From NCBI GenBank assembly GCA_013289825.1, contig JABCZF010000021.1:1-64000 (forward strand): a stretch of 64,000 bases of DNA. Direction: 5' to 3'. This DNA comes from Acidobacteriota bacterium. GTDB taxonomy: Bacteria > Acidobacteriota > Terriglobia > Acidiferrales > UBA7541. Below, piece by piece: positions 54,161-63,331 of the stretch. The position numbers and the translations under genes are program-made. The notes under the pieces were generated by a model. It had not been told where the DNA came from. It saw nothing but the letters and a program-made list of their open reading frames with translations, and did no database searches. The first letter of the stretch is position 1. Each line of letters begins with the position of its first letter.

Positions 54161-54736
54161 GTGATGAAGAATCCGCACGTTGGAGGGATGAGCAGGAAGG
54201 TTTCTAAGAATCAGCGCGGATTCACGCTCGTGGAAGTTCTGATCGCCATTGTTATTTTGCTCGTCGGGATTGTCGCCGTGGCGCAATTGGTGCCTGCTTC
54301 GATTGGCTCGAACTCCGCGAATCGCAACGACTCTTCTGCCTTGGTGTTCGCGCAGCGGCAGATGGACCTATTCTTGAGCCAGCCGCTGAATATGTCTTTC
54401 AGCCCGCCAGCCTTTACCGAGACACTCGACAACCAAACCTTTACTTGCTATCTCGGAGACCCCACGCAGAATAACGTGGTCGTGGGCAGCTCCGTGACGG
54501 TGTTTTACAACCAGCTGGTCATCAATTTCGCCGCGTCGCCAGTGACGAATTACAGCTTCACCTATCAGGATCCCAACGATCCTTTTGGCCTGGTTTACGA
54601 TGTCCGTTGGGCGGTGATCACCACGACGAATTCGAATGGCATGGTCACCTCGAAACGGTTCATCCTGGGAACGAGAAAAAAGGGTGGCAACGGAATCTAT
54701 AAACCGGTCACCCTCGATACCATACTCTACAAATGA
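54161..54736 (+). CDS. PilV-type prepilin
   Basis: 191 residues. The leader ends at Gly20 before FTLVEVLIAIVILLVGIVAVAQLVPAS, the type IV prepilin cleavage and helix with Glu5. The rest (MDLFLSQPLNMSFSP ...) is the PilV pattern. GTG 54161 or ATG 54164 could be used. It follows the FimT gene by 24 bases and overlaps the next gene (ATGA), so this is an operon. Confidence 0.83.
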   Translation: MMKNPHVGGMSRKVSKNQRGFTLVEVLIAIVILLVGIVAVAQLVPASIGSNSANRNDSSALVFAQRQMDLFLSQPLNMSFSPPAFTETLDNQTFTCYLGDPTQNNVVVGSSVTVFYNQLVINFAASPVTNYSFTYQDPNDPFGLVYDVRWAVITTTNSNGMVTSKRFILGTRKKGGNGIYKPVTLDTILYK

Positions 54737-55545
54737 AACGCGCACCTAACAACGGGCGTGAACAGGGCTTCTCGCTCATCGAGATGATGATCGCCGCTCT
54801 AATCTTCATTTTGCTTTGCAGCGCGGCGTTCGCGCTTCTCTCCCTCGCGCAGCAGCGCTACCAGACGGAATCCCAAGTCTTGAATTCCTTTCAAGAAGCG
54901 CGATTCGGTCTGGACGAGATCGTGCGAGACGTGAATGGTTCGGCTTATCCTGCGCAAAACCTGTATTCGTTCAACCCCGGTATCCCTCTGAAGAATTATT
55001 ATGCGATCACCCCAATCGCTTGGGACCCCGGGTATGTCTCTGGCTCGCCCTGCCAGATCGGAACTGGAGCCACAGTTTGCACCACACCCGGAGACTTTGA
55101 TTTGATCATAGAGAGGGACGTCGACTATTGGCGCAAGAACTACGTCGAATGGACCCGCTATACGCTCCAGGGAACCACTCTGTCCCGTAGCCAGACTCAA
55201 AAGGTAGTAGGCGCGGAACCCGATGCGACTACCGCACCCTCTTTCGTTCCCTACGTCCAAAATGTGATGAACCAGGCTACACCCGCGCAAATTGCGCAAT
55301 TTCAAACCGTCTATCCGCAAATGTTTCCCGGCGGGAATCAAGTGCCGGTCTTTAGCTACTTCTGTTACTCGCCGTTTGGACCGCCGCAGCCGTGTCCTTC
55401 GGCGGGATCTTACAATTCGCCTCTCAACGTAATCGACGTGGAGATTACCCTGATCGTCATGGCGCCCACGCAGGATGCGCAGACAGGCCAAGTTCGCCTT
55501 ATCGAATTGCATGGACGAGGCCACAGCCTCAATCCGCTTCCGTGA
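54733..55545 (+). CDS. PilW/PulJ-type prepilin
   Basis: 270 residues with Gly12 before FSLIEMMIAALIFILLCSAAFALLSLAQQRY, the prepilin cleavage site and helix. A long globular part follows (YQTESQVLNSFQEARFGLDEIVRDVNGS), the PilW/GspJ pattern. ATG 54733 overlaps the PilV stop by 4 bases. It is probably a tip subunit. Confidence 0.83.
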   Translation: MKRAPNNGREQGFSLIEMMIAALIFILLCSAAFALLSLAQQRYQTESQVLNSFQEARFGLDEIVRDVNGSAYPAQNLYSFNPGIPLKNYYAITPIAWDPGYVSGSPCQIGTGATVCTTPGDFDLIIERDVDYWRKNYVEWTRYTLQGTTLSRSQTQKVVGAEPDATTAPSFVPYVQNVMNQATPAQIAQFQTVYPQMFPGGNQVPVFSYFCYSPFGPPQPCPSAGSYNSPLNVIDVEITLIVMAPTQDAQTGQVRLIELHGRGHSLNPLP

Positions 55546-55574
55546 GGGCTGGTTCAGTAGGACAAAGAGCAAGG

Positions 55575-57014
55575 ATGAAGAAAGAGCGCAAAACGGGCCG
55601 CCGCTCCGAAGATGGGATCGCGCTGCTGATCGCCATTTTCGTCTTGTTATTGATCAGCGTCGTGGCGATCGCTTTGCTCGTTTCTTCCGGCACGGAAACG
55701 GCGCTCGGCGCAAATTACCGGACTTCTTCGACCGTATATTACGCCGCGATTGCAGGTCTCGAGGAAGCGCGCGGACGTTTGCTCCCTCCGCTTACTAGGA
55801 ATCCAAACTACTTTGGCGCTTCCGTTATTCCCACGCCCTTTCCGCTGTTGCGGACGGTCTACGTCATAAATCGCCTGCCGGGTGAGAACATCGTTCCATG
55901 GGACCCAAGCAATGCCTTTTACGACAACGAATACCAGGCTGAATTTAACACGGCGGCGTCGAGTGCGTCTTTTCAGCCCCCCGTCGCTTCGGTCTGGGAC
56001 AACAATATTCAGAACATTCCTGGGCCGATCTTCAAATGGGTCCGTATCAACGCCGCCACCGAGCATTCCCTCTTCTTACAAGTGAACGCCAGCGGGGCCT
56101 ACGACAACAGCACAGCGATTTATTACGATCCGTTTCACCTCGACACCTTGGGGAACCCCTGGCCTAGCCTAGTTGTGGGTTCGACTTCGACTGCTGCTGT
56201 ACAAGCGCTGGAAATCACCTCAGTGGCCTCTTTGCCCACTGGCAGCCAGAAAACATTGCAGTACCTCGTGGCTCCGATGGCCCTGAATTTGACTTTCCCC
56301 GCGGCGATCACTCTCGACGGAAATGGCGTTCAATATACAGGACCCGGCTCCTCTGGGTTCTATGTGAGCGGAATTGACCAGGGTACGCCCGGTGGTTGCA
56401 CGCCCACTTCTACTACCTATCCTGCCATCGGGTACCTAGATTCTTCTGACTTATCCAATATCCATGCCACTCCTTCCTCTAATTACCAAGGTGGCCCACC
56501 CAGCTTGGGACTAGTAACCGTTTCCCCCAATTTGCAGTCCGTCGCGGCACTCAACAATCTGGTTCAAACCCTTACGGTAAACGCAGATCGCGTGATCCCC
56601 GGTCCAGCGGCTGCAGCTAACATGCCTTCAGGGATGACCGCGGCAAACCCAATGATTGTTGTCGTCGATGGCGATTTGGATCTGGCTTCCTGGCACAATA
56701 CCGGCTACGGAATTCTTCTGGTGACCGGCGAGTTGAAGTATGACCCGGACGCCTTCTGGAACGGGATCGTTTTGGTGATTGGCAAGGGTAAGTTCACGTA
56801 CGAGAACAATGGCTTAGGAACTATTTATGGCGCATTGCTGATTGCGCAAACGGTCGACTCATCGGGTTTGCCGCTTGGCTCGCCGGGAGCCGCCACGGTT
56901 GCCTACGCCAATGGGAATGGCGGAGTTGGGGTTTACTACAGCAGTTGCTGGATCCAGTACGTGCAGACGCCGCTCCCTTACAAAGTTCTATCTTTCCACG
57001 AAATTCGCCAGTAA
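55575..57014 (+). CDS. PilX-like large minor pilin
   Basis: 479 residues. The N-terminal helix GIALLIAIFVLLLISVVAIALLV after a basic leader matches PilX, which typically lacks Glu5, then SSGTETALGANYRTSSTVYYAAIAGLEEAR, the PilX_N motif. The remaining 400 residues are an extracellular beta-rich domain much longer than in classical PilX (about 170). Start ATG 55575 follows the PilW gene by 29 bases. It resembles GspK in role as the pilus-tip or assembly subunit (inference). Confidence 0.8.
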   Translation: MKKERKTGRRSEDGIALLIAIFVLLLISVVAIALLVSSGTETALGANYRTSSTVYYAAIAGLEEARGRLLPPLTRNPNYFGASVIPTPFPLLRTVYVINRLPGENIVPWDPSNAFYDNEYQAEFNTAASSASFQPPVASVWDNNIQNIPGPIFKWVRINAATEHSLFLQVNASGAYDNSTAIYYDPFHLDTLGNPWPSLVVGSTSTAAVQALEITSVASLPTGSQKTLQYLVAPMALNLTFPAAITLDGNGVQYTGPGSSGFYVSGIDQGTPGGCTPTSTTYPAIGYLDSSDLSNIHATPSSNYQGGPPSLGLVTVSPNLQSVAALNNLVQTLTVNADRVIPGPAAAANMPSGMTAANPMIVVVDGDLDLASWHNTGYGILLVTGELKYDPDAFWNGIVLVIGKGKFTYENNGLGTIYGALLIAQTVDSSGLPLGSPGAATVAYANGNGGVGVYYSSCWIQYVQTPLPYKVLSFHEIRQ

Positions 57015-57027
57015 AAAGAGGACCCGA

Positions 57028-57660
57028 ATGCATCTATATTTCTTTCTCCGAGAGTTCAGCATTTCATCTCTTTCCCTCGGTGCCGCCCTTTCCTTAACTC
57101 CGCTAGCAAACCGCCCGGCGGTCTGGCAGGCCCAAGAGCAACCGTCTTCTCAGATACAGCAACAGCCCCCGCAACAGCAGCAGGGTGCCCAACAACCTTC
57201 GAACTCGCAGCCTTCGCAGCAACCGGAAGCTAAACAGAAAAAAGTCTGGACCAACGATGATGTGGTTTCCCTGCGGTCACCTGCGGACGTGTATTTGGCG
57301 GAGAAAGAGGCGCAAGACGCGGCTGCCGCGGAAGCCGCTGCCAAGGGCGCCGCGAAGACAAAACTCGTCGACGGAGCCGAACCCACGGAGAAACTGCCAT
57401 CTAGCGGCCTTGAAACTCAGAAGTTGATCGCGGCCAAAGAAAGCCAGATTGCTGGTGACCAACAAGCCTTGGACCGGTACACCGCTGAACTTCCCACCGA
57501 GCCAGCCGAACGGAAAGATCGAATGCAAGAAGAAATCAAAAGAATCACGGACGACTTGCCAAAGGAACGGCTGAAACTGAAAATGTTACAAGAACATCTC
57601 GACGAACTGAACAAGGCGCAGCTGAACGGCACGACGGCTCCCCCTCCTCCCTCCCTGTAA
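57028..57660 (+). CDS. Exported Gln-rich coiled-coil protein of the pilin operon
   Basis: 210 residues: an N-terminal segment with a hydrophobic run ([18 protein letters not shown]), a Gln/Pro/Ser-rich tract ([17 protein letters not shown]), an Ala/Glu/Lys helix and a coiled coil ([20 protein letters not shown]), then a Pro-rich end. GAGGAC precedes ATG 57028, 13 bases after the PilX stop, so it ends the pilin operon. No family is recognised; a structural or assembly role is inferred from position only. Confidence 0.65.
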   Translation: MHLYFFLREFSISSLSLGAALSLTPLANRPAVWQAQEQPSSQIQQQPPQQQQGAQQPSNSQPSQQPEAKQKKVWTNDDVVSLRSPADVYLAEKEAQDAAAAEAAAKGAAKTKLVDGAEPTEKLPSSGLETQKLIAAKESQIAGDQQALDRYTAELPTEPAERKDRMQEEIKRITDDLPKERLKLKMLQEHLDELNKAQLNGTTAPPPPSL

Positions 57661-57760
57661 AATTACGCTCGCGATCCTCGGCGAAAGCTATAGCCGTCGA
57701 CGATTCGCCACACTGGATTCTCACAAAAAACGTGTTGCGTGCTTGCGGCGGCCCCCGCTG

Positions 57761-57766
57761 TATAAT
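57761..57766 (+). promoter_or_regulatory. -10 box before hslV
   Basis: TATAAT at 57761-57766, about 34 bases before the chosen hslV ATG at 57800. No -35 at the ideal distance is clear (TTGCGT at 57735 would leave a 20-base spacer). It shows that the longer hslV start at 57743 is not used. Confidence 0.5.
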
Positions 57767-57799
57767 GGTTGGATGCGTTACAGCCCGGGAAGCGCTCAG

Positions 57800-58324
57800 A
57801 TGCACGGCACGACAGTTTTGTGCGTGCGCAAGGATAATAAGGCGGTGCTTATCGCTGATGGCCAGGTGACCATGGGCGATCATGTGATGAAGCACACCGC
57901 GCGGAAGACGCGGCGGCTTTACAACGATAAGGTTATCGCGGGATTTGCCGGCTCTACCGCCGATGCGATTTCGCTCTTCGAGCGATTTGAAGGCAAGCTG
58001 CAGGAACATTCCGGAAATTTGCAGAAGGGCGCGGTCGAGCTGGCCAAGGAGTGGCGTAAGGATCGCGCGCTGCGGCATCTCGAGGCGCTGCTCATTGTCG
58101 CGGATTCGAAAGCCACGTTTCTGCTTTCTGGCAACGGAGATGTTATCGAGCCGGATGATGGTTTGTGCGCCATCGGCTCCGGCGGGACTTATGCGCTGGC
58201 CGCAGCGCGCGCCTTGTTTAAGCATTCCAAGCTCGGCCCGAAGGATCTGGCCATGGAAGCGATGCGCATTGCCAGCGAGATTTGCATTTATACCAACGCA
58301 AACTTTACGGTCGAAGAACTCTAG
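57800..58324 (+). CDS. hslV: ATP-dependent protease subunit HslV
   Basis: 174 residues. The propeptide MHG is removed to expose the catalytic Thr of [29 protein letters not shown], the proteasome-like N-terminal nucleophile. ATG 57800 gives the usual length and has GGGAAG 8 bases upstream; the longer frame to 57743 would start before the -10 box. HslV docks on HslU, encoded 101 bases downstream. Confidence 0.96.
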   Translation: MHGTTVLCVRKDNKAVLIADGQVTMGDHVMKHTARKTRRLYNDKVIAGFAGSTADAISLFERFEGKLQEHSGNLQKGAVELAKEWRKDRALRHLEALLIVADSKATFLLSGNGDVIEPDDGLCAIGSGGTYALAAARALFKHSKLGPKDLAMEAMRIASEICIYTNANFTVEEL

Positions 58325-58425
58325 GGGGCGCGCGATAATACGCCGAGCCGTATGCACGCATCAAACGGATTGCACACCAGGGGAAGACACGCGAGGGGAT
58401 CGCACGCAAAGGGATTGGACATTTC

Positions 58426-59874
58426 ATGACCAGCAAGACCGATAAAGAGGTAGTTTTCGCGCCCGGGGGCAACGGCGCCCCGCCCGTAGAAGAAGAGCAG
58501 CTTCTTCCCGCGCTTGACGACATGACTCCGCGGGAGATTGTCGTGGAGCTCGACAAGTACATCGTCGGGCAGAATGCGGCCAAGCGCGCTGTCGCTGTTG
58601 CTTTGCGAAACCGCGTCCGTCGGCAAAAACTTCCCCCGGAGATCGCCGAAGACGTACTTCCCAAGAATATTCTGATGATTGGACCGACCGGCGTTGGCAA
58701 GACGGAAATCGCGCGGCGTCTTGCTCGTCTTGCGGGCTGTCCGTTCGTCAAGGTCGAAGCCTCGAAATATACTGAAGTGGGCTACGTGGGCCGCGATGTG
58801 GAATCGATGGTTCGCGATCTCGTGGAGACTTCGATCGACATGGTTCGCGAAGAAAAGCTTGATGAAGTCGCCGATCGCGCGGAACAAGCTGCGGAAGAGC
58901 GCATCCTGGACCTCTTGCTTCCGCCTTCTCCGCCGCCGGCTGCCGCCACTACGGAGACGGAAGCCGCGGCGCAGCGCGAGCAGACGCAACGCACGCGCGA
59001 AAAGCTCCGTGCCCAGCTTCGGGAGGGCAAGCTCGATCAGAGAATGGTCGATCTCGAAGTGCGTGAACGTTCCATGCCGTCGTTTGAAATTATTTCCAAT
59101 CAGGGCGTCGAGGACATGGACGTCAATATGAAGGACATGTTCTCTAACCTCTCCGGTCTCTTTGGACAGCAAAAAAAGAAGCGCAAAATGTCCGTCGCCG
59201 ATGCTTTCGAATACTTGATTCAAGAGGAAGAAAACAAGCTGCTGGATATGGACCAGGTCACGCGCATTGCCGTCGAGCGCGCCGAGCAGATGGGCATCAT
59301 CTTTATCGATGAGATCGACAAAGTCGCCGGACGCGAATCGGGCCACGGGCCGGATGTTTCCCGCGAAGGCGTTCAACGGGACATTCTGCCGATTATCGAA
59401 GGCACCACCGTCAACACGCGCTACGGCATGATTCGCACCGACCACATTTTGTTTATCGCCGCCGGCGCTTTCCACGTTTCGAAACCGTCGGACCTCATCC
59501 CCGAATTGCAGGGGCGCTTGCCTATTCGTGTGGAGCTGCAGTCGCTCAAGGAAGAGGATTTCATCCGCATTCTCACCGAGCCGAAGAATGCGCTCATCAA
59601 GCAGTATGTTGCGCTTCTGGAGACCGAAGGCGTGAAGCTGAACATTACGGAGGACGCCGTAGCGGCTATTGCACGGTTCGCCACGAGCGTCAACGAGTCC
59701 ACCGAAAACATCGGAGCGCGGCGGCTGCATACCATTCTTGAAAAGGTTCTCGACGAGCTTTCCTTCGAAGCGCCCGACCTGAAGAAAAAGAATGTGAAGG
59801 TCGATGCCGCCTATGTCACGAAGCAGCTTGCGGATATCGTCAAGAATCAGGATTTGAGCCGCTATATCTTGTAA
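58426..59874 (+). CDS. hslU: HslU unfoldase ATPase
   Basis: 482 residues of AAA+ HslU: Walker [10 protein letters not shown], the pore loop segment [19 protein letters not shown], the I-domain insertion with [15 protein letters not shown], Walker [12 protein letters not shown] and the C-terminal tail DLSRYIL, which inserts into HslV to activate it (DLSRFIL in E. coli). It unfolds substrates and feeds them to HslV. It follows hslV by 101 bases. Confidence 0.97.
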   Translation: MTSKTDKEVVFAPGGNGAPPVEEEQLLPALDDMTPREIVVELDKYIVGQNAAKRAVAVALRNRVRRQKLPPEIAEDVLPKNILMIGPTGVGKTEIARRLARLAGCPFVKVEASKYTEVGYVGRDVESMVRDLVETSIDMVREEKLDEVADRAEQAAEERILDLLLPPSPPPAAATTETEAAAQREQTQRTREKLRAQLREGKLDQRMVDLEVRERSMPSFEIISNQGVEDMDVNMKDMFSNLSGLFGQQKKKRKMSVADAFEYLIQEEENKLLDMDQVTRIAVERAEQMGIIFIDEIDKVAGRESGHGPDVSREGVQRDILPIIEGTTVNTRYGMIRTDHILFIAAGAFHVSKPSDLIPELQGRLPIRVELQSLKEEDFIRILTEPKNALIKQYVALLETEGVKLNITEDAVAAIARFATSVNESTENIGARRLHTILEKVLDELSFEAPDLKKKNVKVDAAYVTKQLADIVKNQDLSRYIL

Positions 59875-59928
59875 ACTCCGAAAATCGAAATGGAACTTCG
59901 AAACTTGCGGAACGCCGCCGTGCGCGAT

Positions 59929-61074
59929 ATGAACGCTCGGCGCATCGGAAGCTTTGTTTTTCTGGTTTCAGCGCTGGCCTTTCTTTGTGGTGCCGGTTGT
60001 GGTGCGCCCGGCGAGCCAACTCCGCCTTCGCCCCCTGTTCCGGTGGCCATTACCGATCTCACCGCGCATCAGGCTGGCGATGGCGTGCAACTTATTTTCA
60101 CATTGCCTCCAAGGACCGTCGCCGGCGATCGGCTTGCGTCGCCGCCAGCGGTGGAAGTCGTTAGGGGCATGCCCAAGGCCGATGGTTCGCCGGACGCAAA
60201 ATCATTTCGCGTCGTTTACACCATACCGGGTGCGCTCGTGGAAAATTACGTCGTGGAAGGCCACGTGAAATTCATCGATCCCGTCGCGCCAGCGGAAACT
60301 CGCGCGCATCCGGGTGGTTCGCTCGTCTATGTGGTGCGAACGAATGTTGCTAAGAAGCGCACCTCGGCCAATTCGAACGCTGTTTCCGTGCGCATGTATC
60401 CGGTGGCGGAAGCGATTGCTTCTTTACAATCGCGCGTCACGGAGACGGCGATTGAGCTGAGTTGGACGGCTCCCACTGGCACCTCCGGCGGCGATCCGCT
60501 AAGCGGATTTTCAGAATATCGCGTTTATCGCGGCGAGCTTGACCCCGCCACTGCCGAGGCTAGTTCCGGGGATCTCTCGAAAGCCAAATGGAGGTCTCCC
60601 CTTGCGTTGCTCTCCGGCTCAGACGAGGGCGTCTACCGCGACACCCTTTTCGACTTTGGCAGAACTTATGCCTACGTCGTGAGAAGCGTCGTGCTTGTAG
60701 AAGGCAACCCACTCGAGTCTGCGGATTCAAACTCCACGATCGTTACGCCGCGCGACATCTTTCCTCCAGCCGCTCCCGAGAACCTGGTGGTGGCCGCCCT
60801 CGCGGGTGCCAGTCCTGGCTCCGTGCTCGCGGACCTCTCGTGGTCCATCAATCTTGAAACCGATCTCGCGGGCTACCGTGTCTATCGAAGTGAGGAGCAG
60901 GACACGCGAGGGGCTCTTCTTACACGCGATCTCTTGCTTGCACCGGCGTATCGTGATACGTCTGTAGAGCCCGGCCACCGCTATTGGTACTCCGTGACCG
61001 CCGTCGATCGTGCTGGCAACGAAAGCGACCGCAGCGCGGCGTTTGCGGTGGATTTTGCGAAACCTTCTCCGTAG
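59929..61074 (+). CDS. Lipoprotein with fibronectin type III repeats
   Basis: About 381 residues. A lipobox LCGAGC ends the signal peptide (FVFLVSALAFLCGAGC), then a Pro-rich segment and two fibronectin type III-like domains (ITDLTAHQAGDGVQLIFTLPP; ELSWTAPTG ... YRVYRGE; LADLSWSINLETDLAGYRVYRSE). Such proteins sit at the outer-membrane surface or periplasm and mediate protein or carbohydrate contacts; no enzyme motif is seen. It follows hslU by 54 bases. The in-frame ATG 59890 is also possible, but neither start has a clear ribosome-binding site. Confidence 0.78.
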   Translation: MNARRIGSFVFLVSALAFLCGAGCGAPGEPTPPSPPVPVAITDLTAHQAGDGVQLIFTLPPRTVAGDRLASPPAVEVVRGMPKADGSPDAKSFRVVYTIPGALVENYVVEGHVKFIDPVAPAETRAHPGGSLVYVVRTNVAKKRTSANSNAVSVRMYPVAEAIASLQSRVTETAIELSWTAPTGTSGGDPLSGFSEYRVYRGELDPATAEASSGDLSKAKWRSPLALLSGSDEGVYRDTLFDFGRTYAYVVRSVVLVEGNPLESADSNSTIVTPRDIFPPAAPENLVVAALAGASPGSVLADLSWSINLETDLAGYRVYRSEEQDTRGALLTRDLLLAPAYRDTSVEPGHRYWYSVTAVDRAGNESDRSAAFAVDFAKPSP

Positions 61075-61108
61075 CGCCGGGTTTAACTCCGTCGGAGCGC
61101 GTCTGCTT

Positions 61109-61573
61109 ATGACCGTTCGTGTACACTTGCCCGCGTACAGGTTGTTCCGTGTTTTCCGGAACGCATCGGTTCGTACGGGTGTCTACGTCGGGGTCGTTCT
61201 TTCCATCGTTTTTAGCGGATGGGTGATCGTCGCCAATCGTGTTCCCGTGCTCGATCGCTTTGCGCTGGTGCGCAATCTGGCCGCGGTGGCTGTTCTGGGT
61301 CTCGTCGCAGTGATTCCCGTTCTCCGATTTTGGCGTATGCCGGGTCATTTGCTGTCTTCGAGCCTTGTGGCGTGGGCCCTTTTCAGCCTGTCCTACCGTG
61401 TTCTTTGCATGCGTTTTGCCGGCCTTGCGGAGCGTTTTAGCGCCGTTCAAATCTTCGTGCTCGGCGCGGTGTTGTGTATGCTCGTGGTTACTCTCTCTTG
61501 GATTTGGACCATCATCCGGCGCGTTCGCGCGTCGCACGTGTCTCATCCGAATCACCATCCGAGCCGATCCTGA
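61109..61573 (+). CDS. Four-helix integral membrane protein
   Basis: 154 residues with about four hydrophobic segments (GVYVGVVLSIVFSGWVIV, NLAAVAVLGLVAVIPVL, LLSSSLVAWALFSLSYR, FVLGAVLCMLVVTLSWIW) and a basic tail. No family was recognised. The frame stays open upstream, but ATG 61109 with GGAG a little upstream starts the membrane helices. It precedes the FAH-family gene with no gap: the TGA stop at 61573 is directly followed by the next ATG. Confidence 0.65.
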   Translation: MTVRVHLPAYRLFRVFRNASVRTGVYVGVVLSIVFSGWVIVANRVPVLDRFALVRNLAAVAVLGLVAVIPVLRFWRMPGHLLSSSLVAWALFSLSYRVLCMRFAGLAERFSAVQIFVLGAVLCMLVVTLSWIWTIIRRVRASHVSHPNHHPSRS

Positions 61574-62356
61574 ATGAAATTCTGCCGATTCCTTCCCCCT
61601 GGTACTTCCGAGCCGGCCTCTGCGCTTTACGGTCTGCTCGAGGGTCATCACATTCGCGACATTTCCGGTGCCCCGTGGAGTTCCTGGTCCCGTGGGTCGC
61701 GTACCTGGCCGGCTGCTGACGTAGGTCTGCTGGCTCCCGTCGATCCCGGAAAAATTGTGTGCGTCGGGCGTAATTATGCGGCGCACGCCGCAGAACTTGG
61801 CAATGAAGTGCCCCAGGAGCCGCTCATTTTTCTTAAGCCGCCTTCGGCGATCATCGGCCCCGGCGAGACGATTGTTCTGACGCCCCAATCGCAGCGCGTC
61901 GAACACGAAGGTGAGCTTGCGCTAATCGTTGGCCGCCGCTGTGCGCAACTCAAAGACACCGACGATCCGCTGGGCTATCTGCTTGGCTATAGTTGCCTGA
62001 ACGACGTCACCGCACGCGATCTCCAGAAAAGCGACGTACAGTTCACGCGCGCCAAAGGCTTCGATACCTTTTGTCCCGTGGGTCCGTACATCGAGACGGA
62101 ACTCGATCCATCGGATGTCTTGGTGGAATTGCTTGTCAATGGCGTGCTCCGCCAATCGGGGCGGACTTCTCTAATGATCTATCCAGTGGCGTTTCTCGTT
62201 CGCTGGATCTCCCGCGTGATGACTCTCAATCCTGGAGACTTGATTGCTACGGGCACGCCCGCTGGAGTCGGCCCGCTTGCCGCGGGGGACGTCGTCGAAG
62301 TCAGCGTCGGCGGTGTTGGCGTGTTGCGCAATCCGGTCGAAGCCCCGCGCACGTAG
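61574..62356 (+). CDS. Fumarylacetoacetate hydrolase-family protein
   Basis: 260 residues with the metal-binding EHEGELALIVG (two Glu ligands), VGRNYAAHA, the loop YSCLNDVTARDLQ and the C-terminal NPGDLIATGTPAGVG, all typical of FAH-family hydratases and decarboxylases. Members act on acylpyruvates, 2-hydroxypentadienoates and similar; the exact substrate is unknown. ATG 61574 directly abuts the stop of the membrane protein gene. Confidence 0.9.
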   Translation: MKFCRFLPPGTSEPASALYGLLEGHHIRDISGAPWSSWSRGSRTWPAADVGLLAPVDPGKIVCVGRNYAAHAAELGNEVPQEPLIFLKPPSAIIGPGETIVLTPQSQRVEHEGELALIVGRRCAQLKDTDDPLGYLLGYSCLNDVTARDLQKSDVQFTRAKGFDTFCPVGPYIETELDPSDVLVELLVNGVLRQSGRTSLMIYPVAFLVRWISRVMTLNPGDLIATGTPAGVGPLAAGDVVEVSVGGVGVLRNPVEAPRT

Positions 62357-62407
62357 TTTCACGGCCCGGCCGGTGTTTCGGTAAGATACACAACTGTGGG
62401 GCGATTT

Positions 62408-62509
62408 ATGGAGGATGACTTTATTCTGGGTAACGCCGGCTTGGGTGTGCCGCCTGGTGCCGGTCCGTTGCTCCACAATTCATTTGCATCCACGGAGATC
62501 GATCGTTGA
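62408..62509 (+). CDS. Possible 33-residue ORF coupled to the DUF3592-like gene
   Basis: ATG 62408 starts a 33-residue frame (MEDDFILGNAGLGVPPGAG...) that ends with TGA overlapping the downstream TTG by 3 bases (TTGA). A GGGG lies 7 bases before the ATG. No family is recognised. The overlap suggests coupling but chance cannot be excluded; it may be only a leader. Confidence 0.25.
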   Translation: MEDDFILGNAGLGVPPGAGPLLHNSFASTEIDR

Positions 62510-62958
62510 AAGCTCTGTTCACAGACTGGAAACTTGTTCTCGCCATGGGCGGCGCTGCCCTCGCGGCGATCCTGATGATCGCTTATGCTTTTTTTCGCCC
62601 GAAGGAAGAGCCCGAGGACGTGGAACGCAGGCGGCGCCTCCACTTGAATCAGATCGGGCGCATCGCGGAAGGGCAGGTCGTTGAGTTGGCCGACCATCCG
62701 GCCGAGCCGCGCGAGCCCCAAAGAAAACTCTTCGGTTCCCGCGCGAGTCCGATCGTTGATTTGCGACCGCGACACCTGGTCACTTACAGTTACGCGATTT
62801 CCGGAGTGACCTATCACACCGCCCAGGATATTACAGGTCTCGAAGGGCAAATTCGTTTCGAAAGGCTCGTTGCCGGCCAGCCCGCCAGCGTGAAGTACGA
62901 TCCTTCGAATCCGAGCGATTCCATCCTCGTCGCTGACGATTGGTCCGGCTTGCGCTGA
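62506..62958 (+). CDS. Membrane-anchored DUF3592-like protein
   Basis: 150 residues: N-terminal helix (LVLAMGGAALAAILMIAYAFF), a charged linker, then a beta-rich domain with VTYSYAISGVTYHTAQDI and VKYDPSNPSDSILV. The pattern YxxxGxxY ... VxYDPxNPxxS is the DUF3592 one. It probably lies in the membrane with a soluble domain; role unknown. The start is TTG 62506 with GGAG 8 bases upstream; no ATG before the helix is available. Confidence 0.7.
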   Translation: MKALFTDWKLVLAMGGAALAAILMIAYAFFRPKEEPEDVERRRRLHLNQIGRIAEGQVVELADHPAEPREPQRKLFGSRASPIVDLRPRHLVTYSYAISGVTYHTAQDITGLEGQIRFERLVAGQPASVKYDPSNPSDSILVADDWSGLR

Positions 62959-63076
62959 ACTTCGAACGGTTTCGGCTGCACCCCGAGATTCCTGTTCCAC
63001 GCTCCCGGCCGCATACTGATTTTCGTTTAATTGCGCTATTCTTCTCCCTGCGGCTTTGCTACGCCGCGCCAGTCTC

Positions 63077-63331
63077 ATGAAAATGGTTCTCGCGTCCGTG
63101 CTGACCACCGTGCTCATCGTAGCCATGACGCTCGGCGCGATGTTCATTCTCGTCGAAGCCACCGATTATGTCACCTCGCTCGAGTCGACTCTCCAGCGTG
63201 CTGTCGCCATTGGCGCGGAACTTCTTCTCGGCGTGGTTCTCCTGCTCGGCACCGTTTGGCTTGCCACTCATCTCGCCGTTCGCATCTTTGCCAAAGATGA
63301 ACCATCTGCTCCCGGAGGAAAGCTTGCCTGA
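63077..63331 (+). CDS. Small two-helix membrane protein
   Basis: 84 residues with two hydrophobic helices ([19 protein letters not shown] and [18 protein letters not shown]) and a charged Lys/Pro end. ATG 63077 follows a GC-rich stretch; no strong ribosome-binding site. Its stop overlaps the start of the next gene by 8 bases, so the two may be cotranscribed. Function unknown. Confidence 0.6.
   Translation: MKMVLASVLTTVLIVAMTLGAMFILVEATDYVTSLESTLQRAVAIGAELLLGVVLLLGTVWLATHLAVRIFAKDEPSAPGGKLA

Noticed and set aside
58321-59730. 469-residue minus-strand frame opposite hslU
   Set aside because: Antisense shadow of a strongly conserved hslU.
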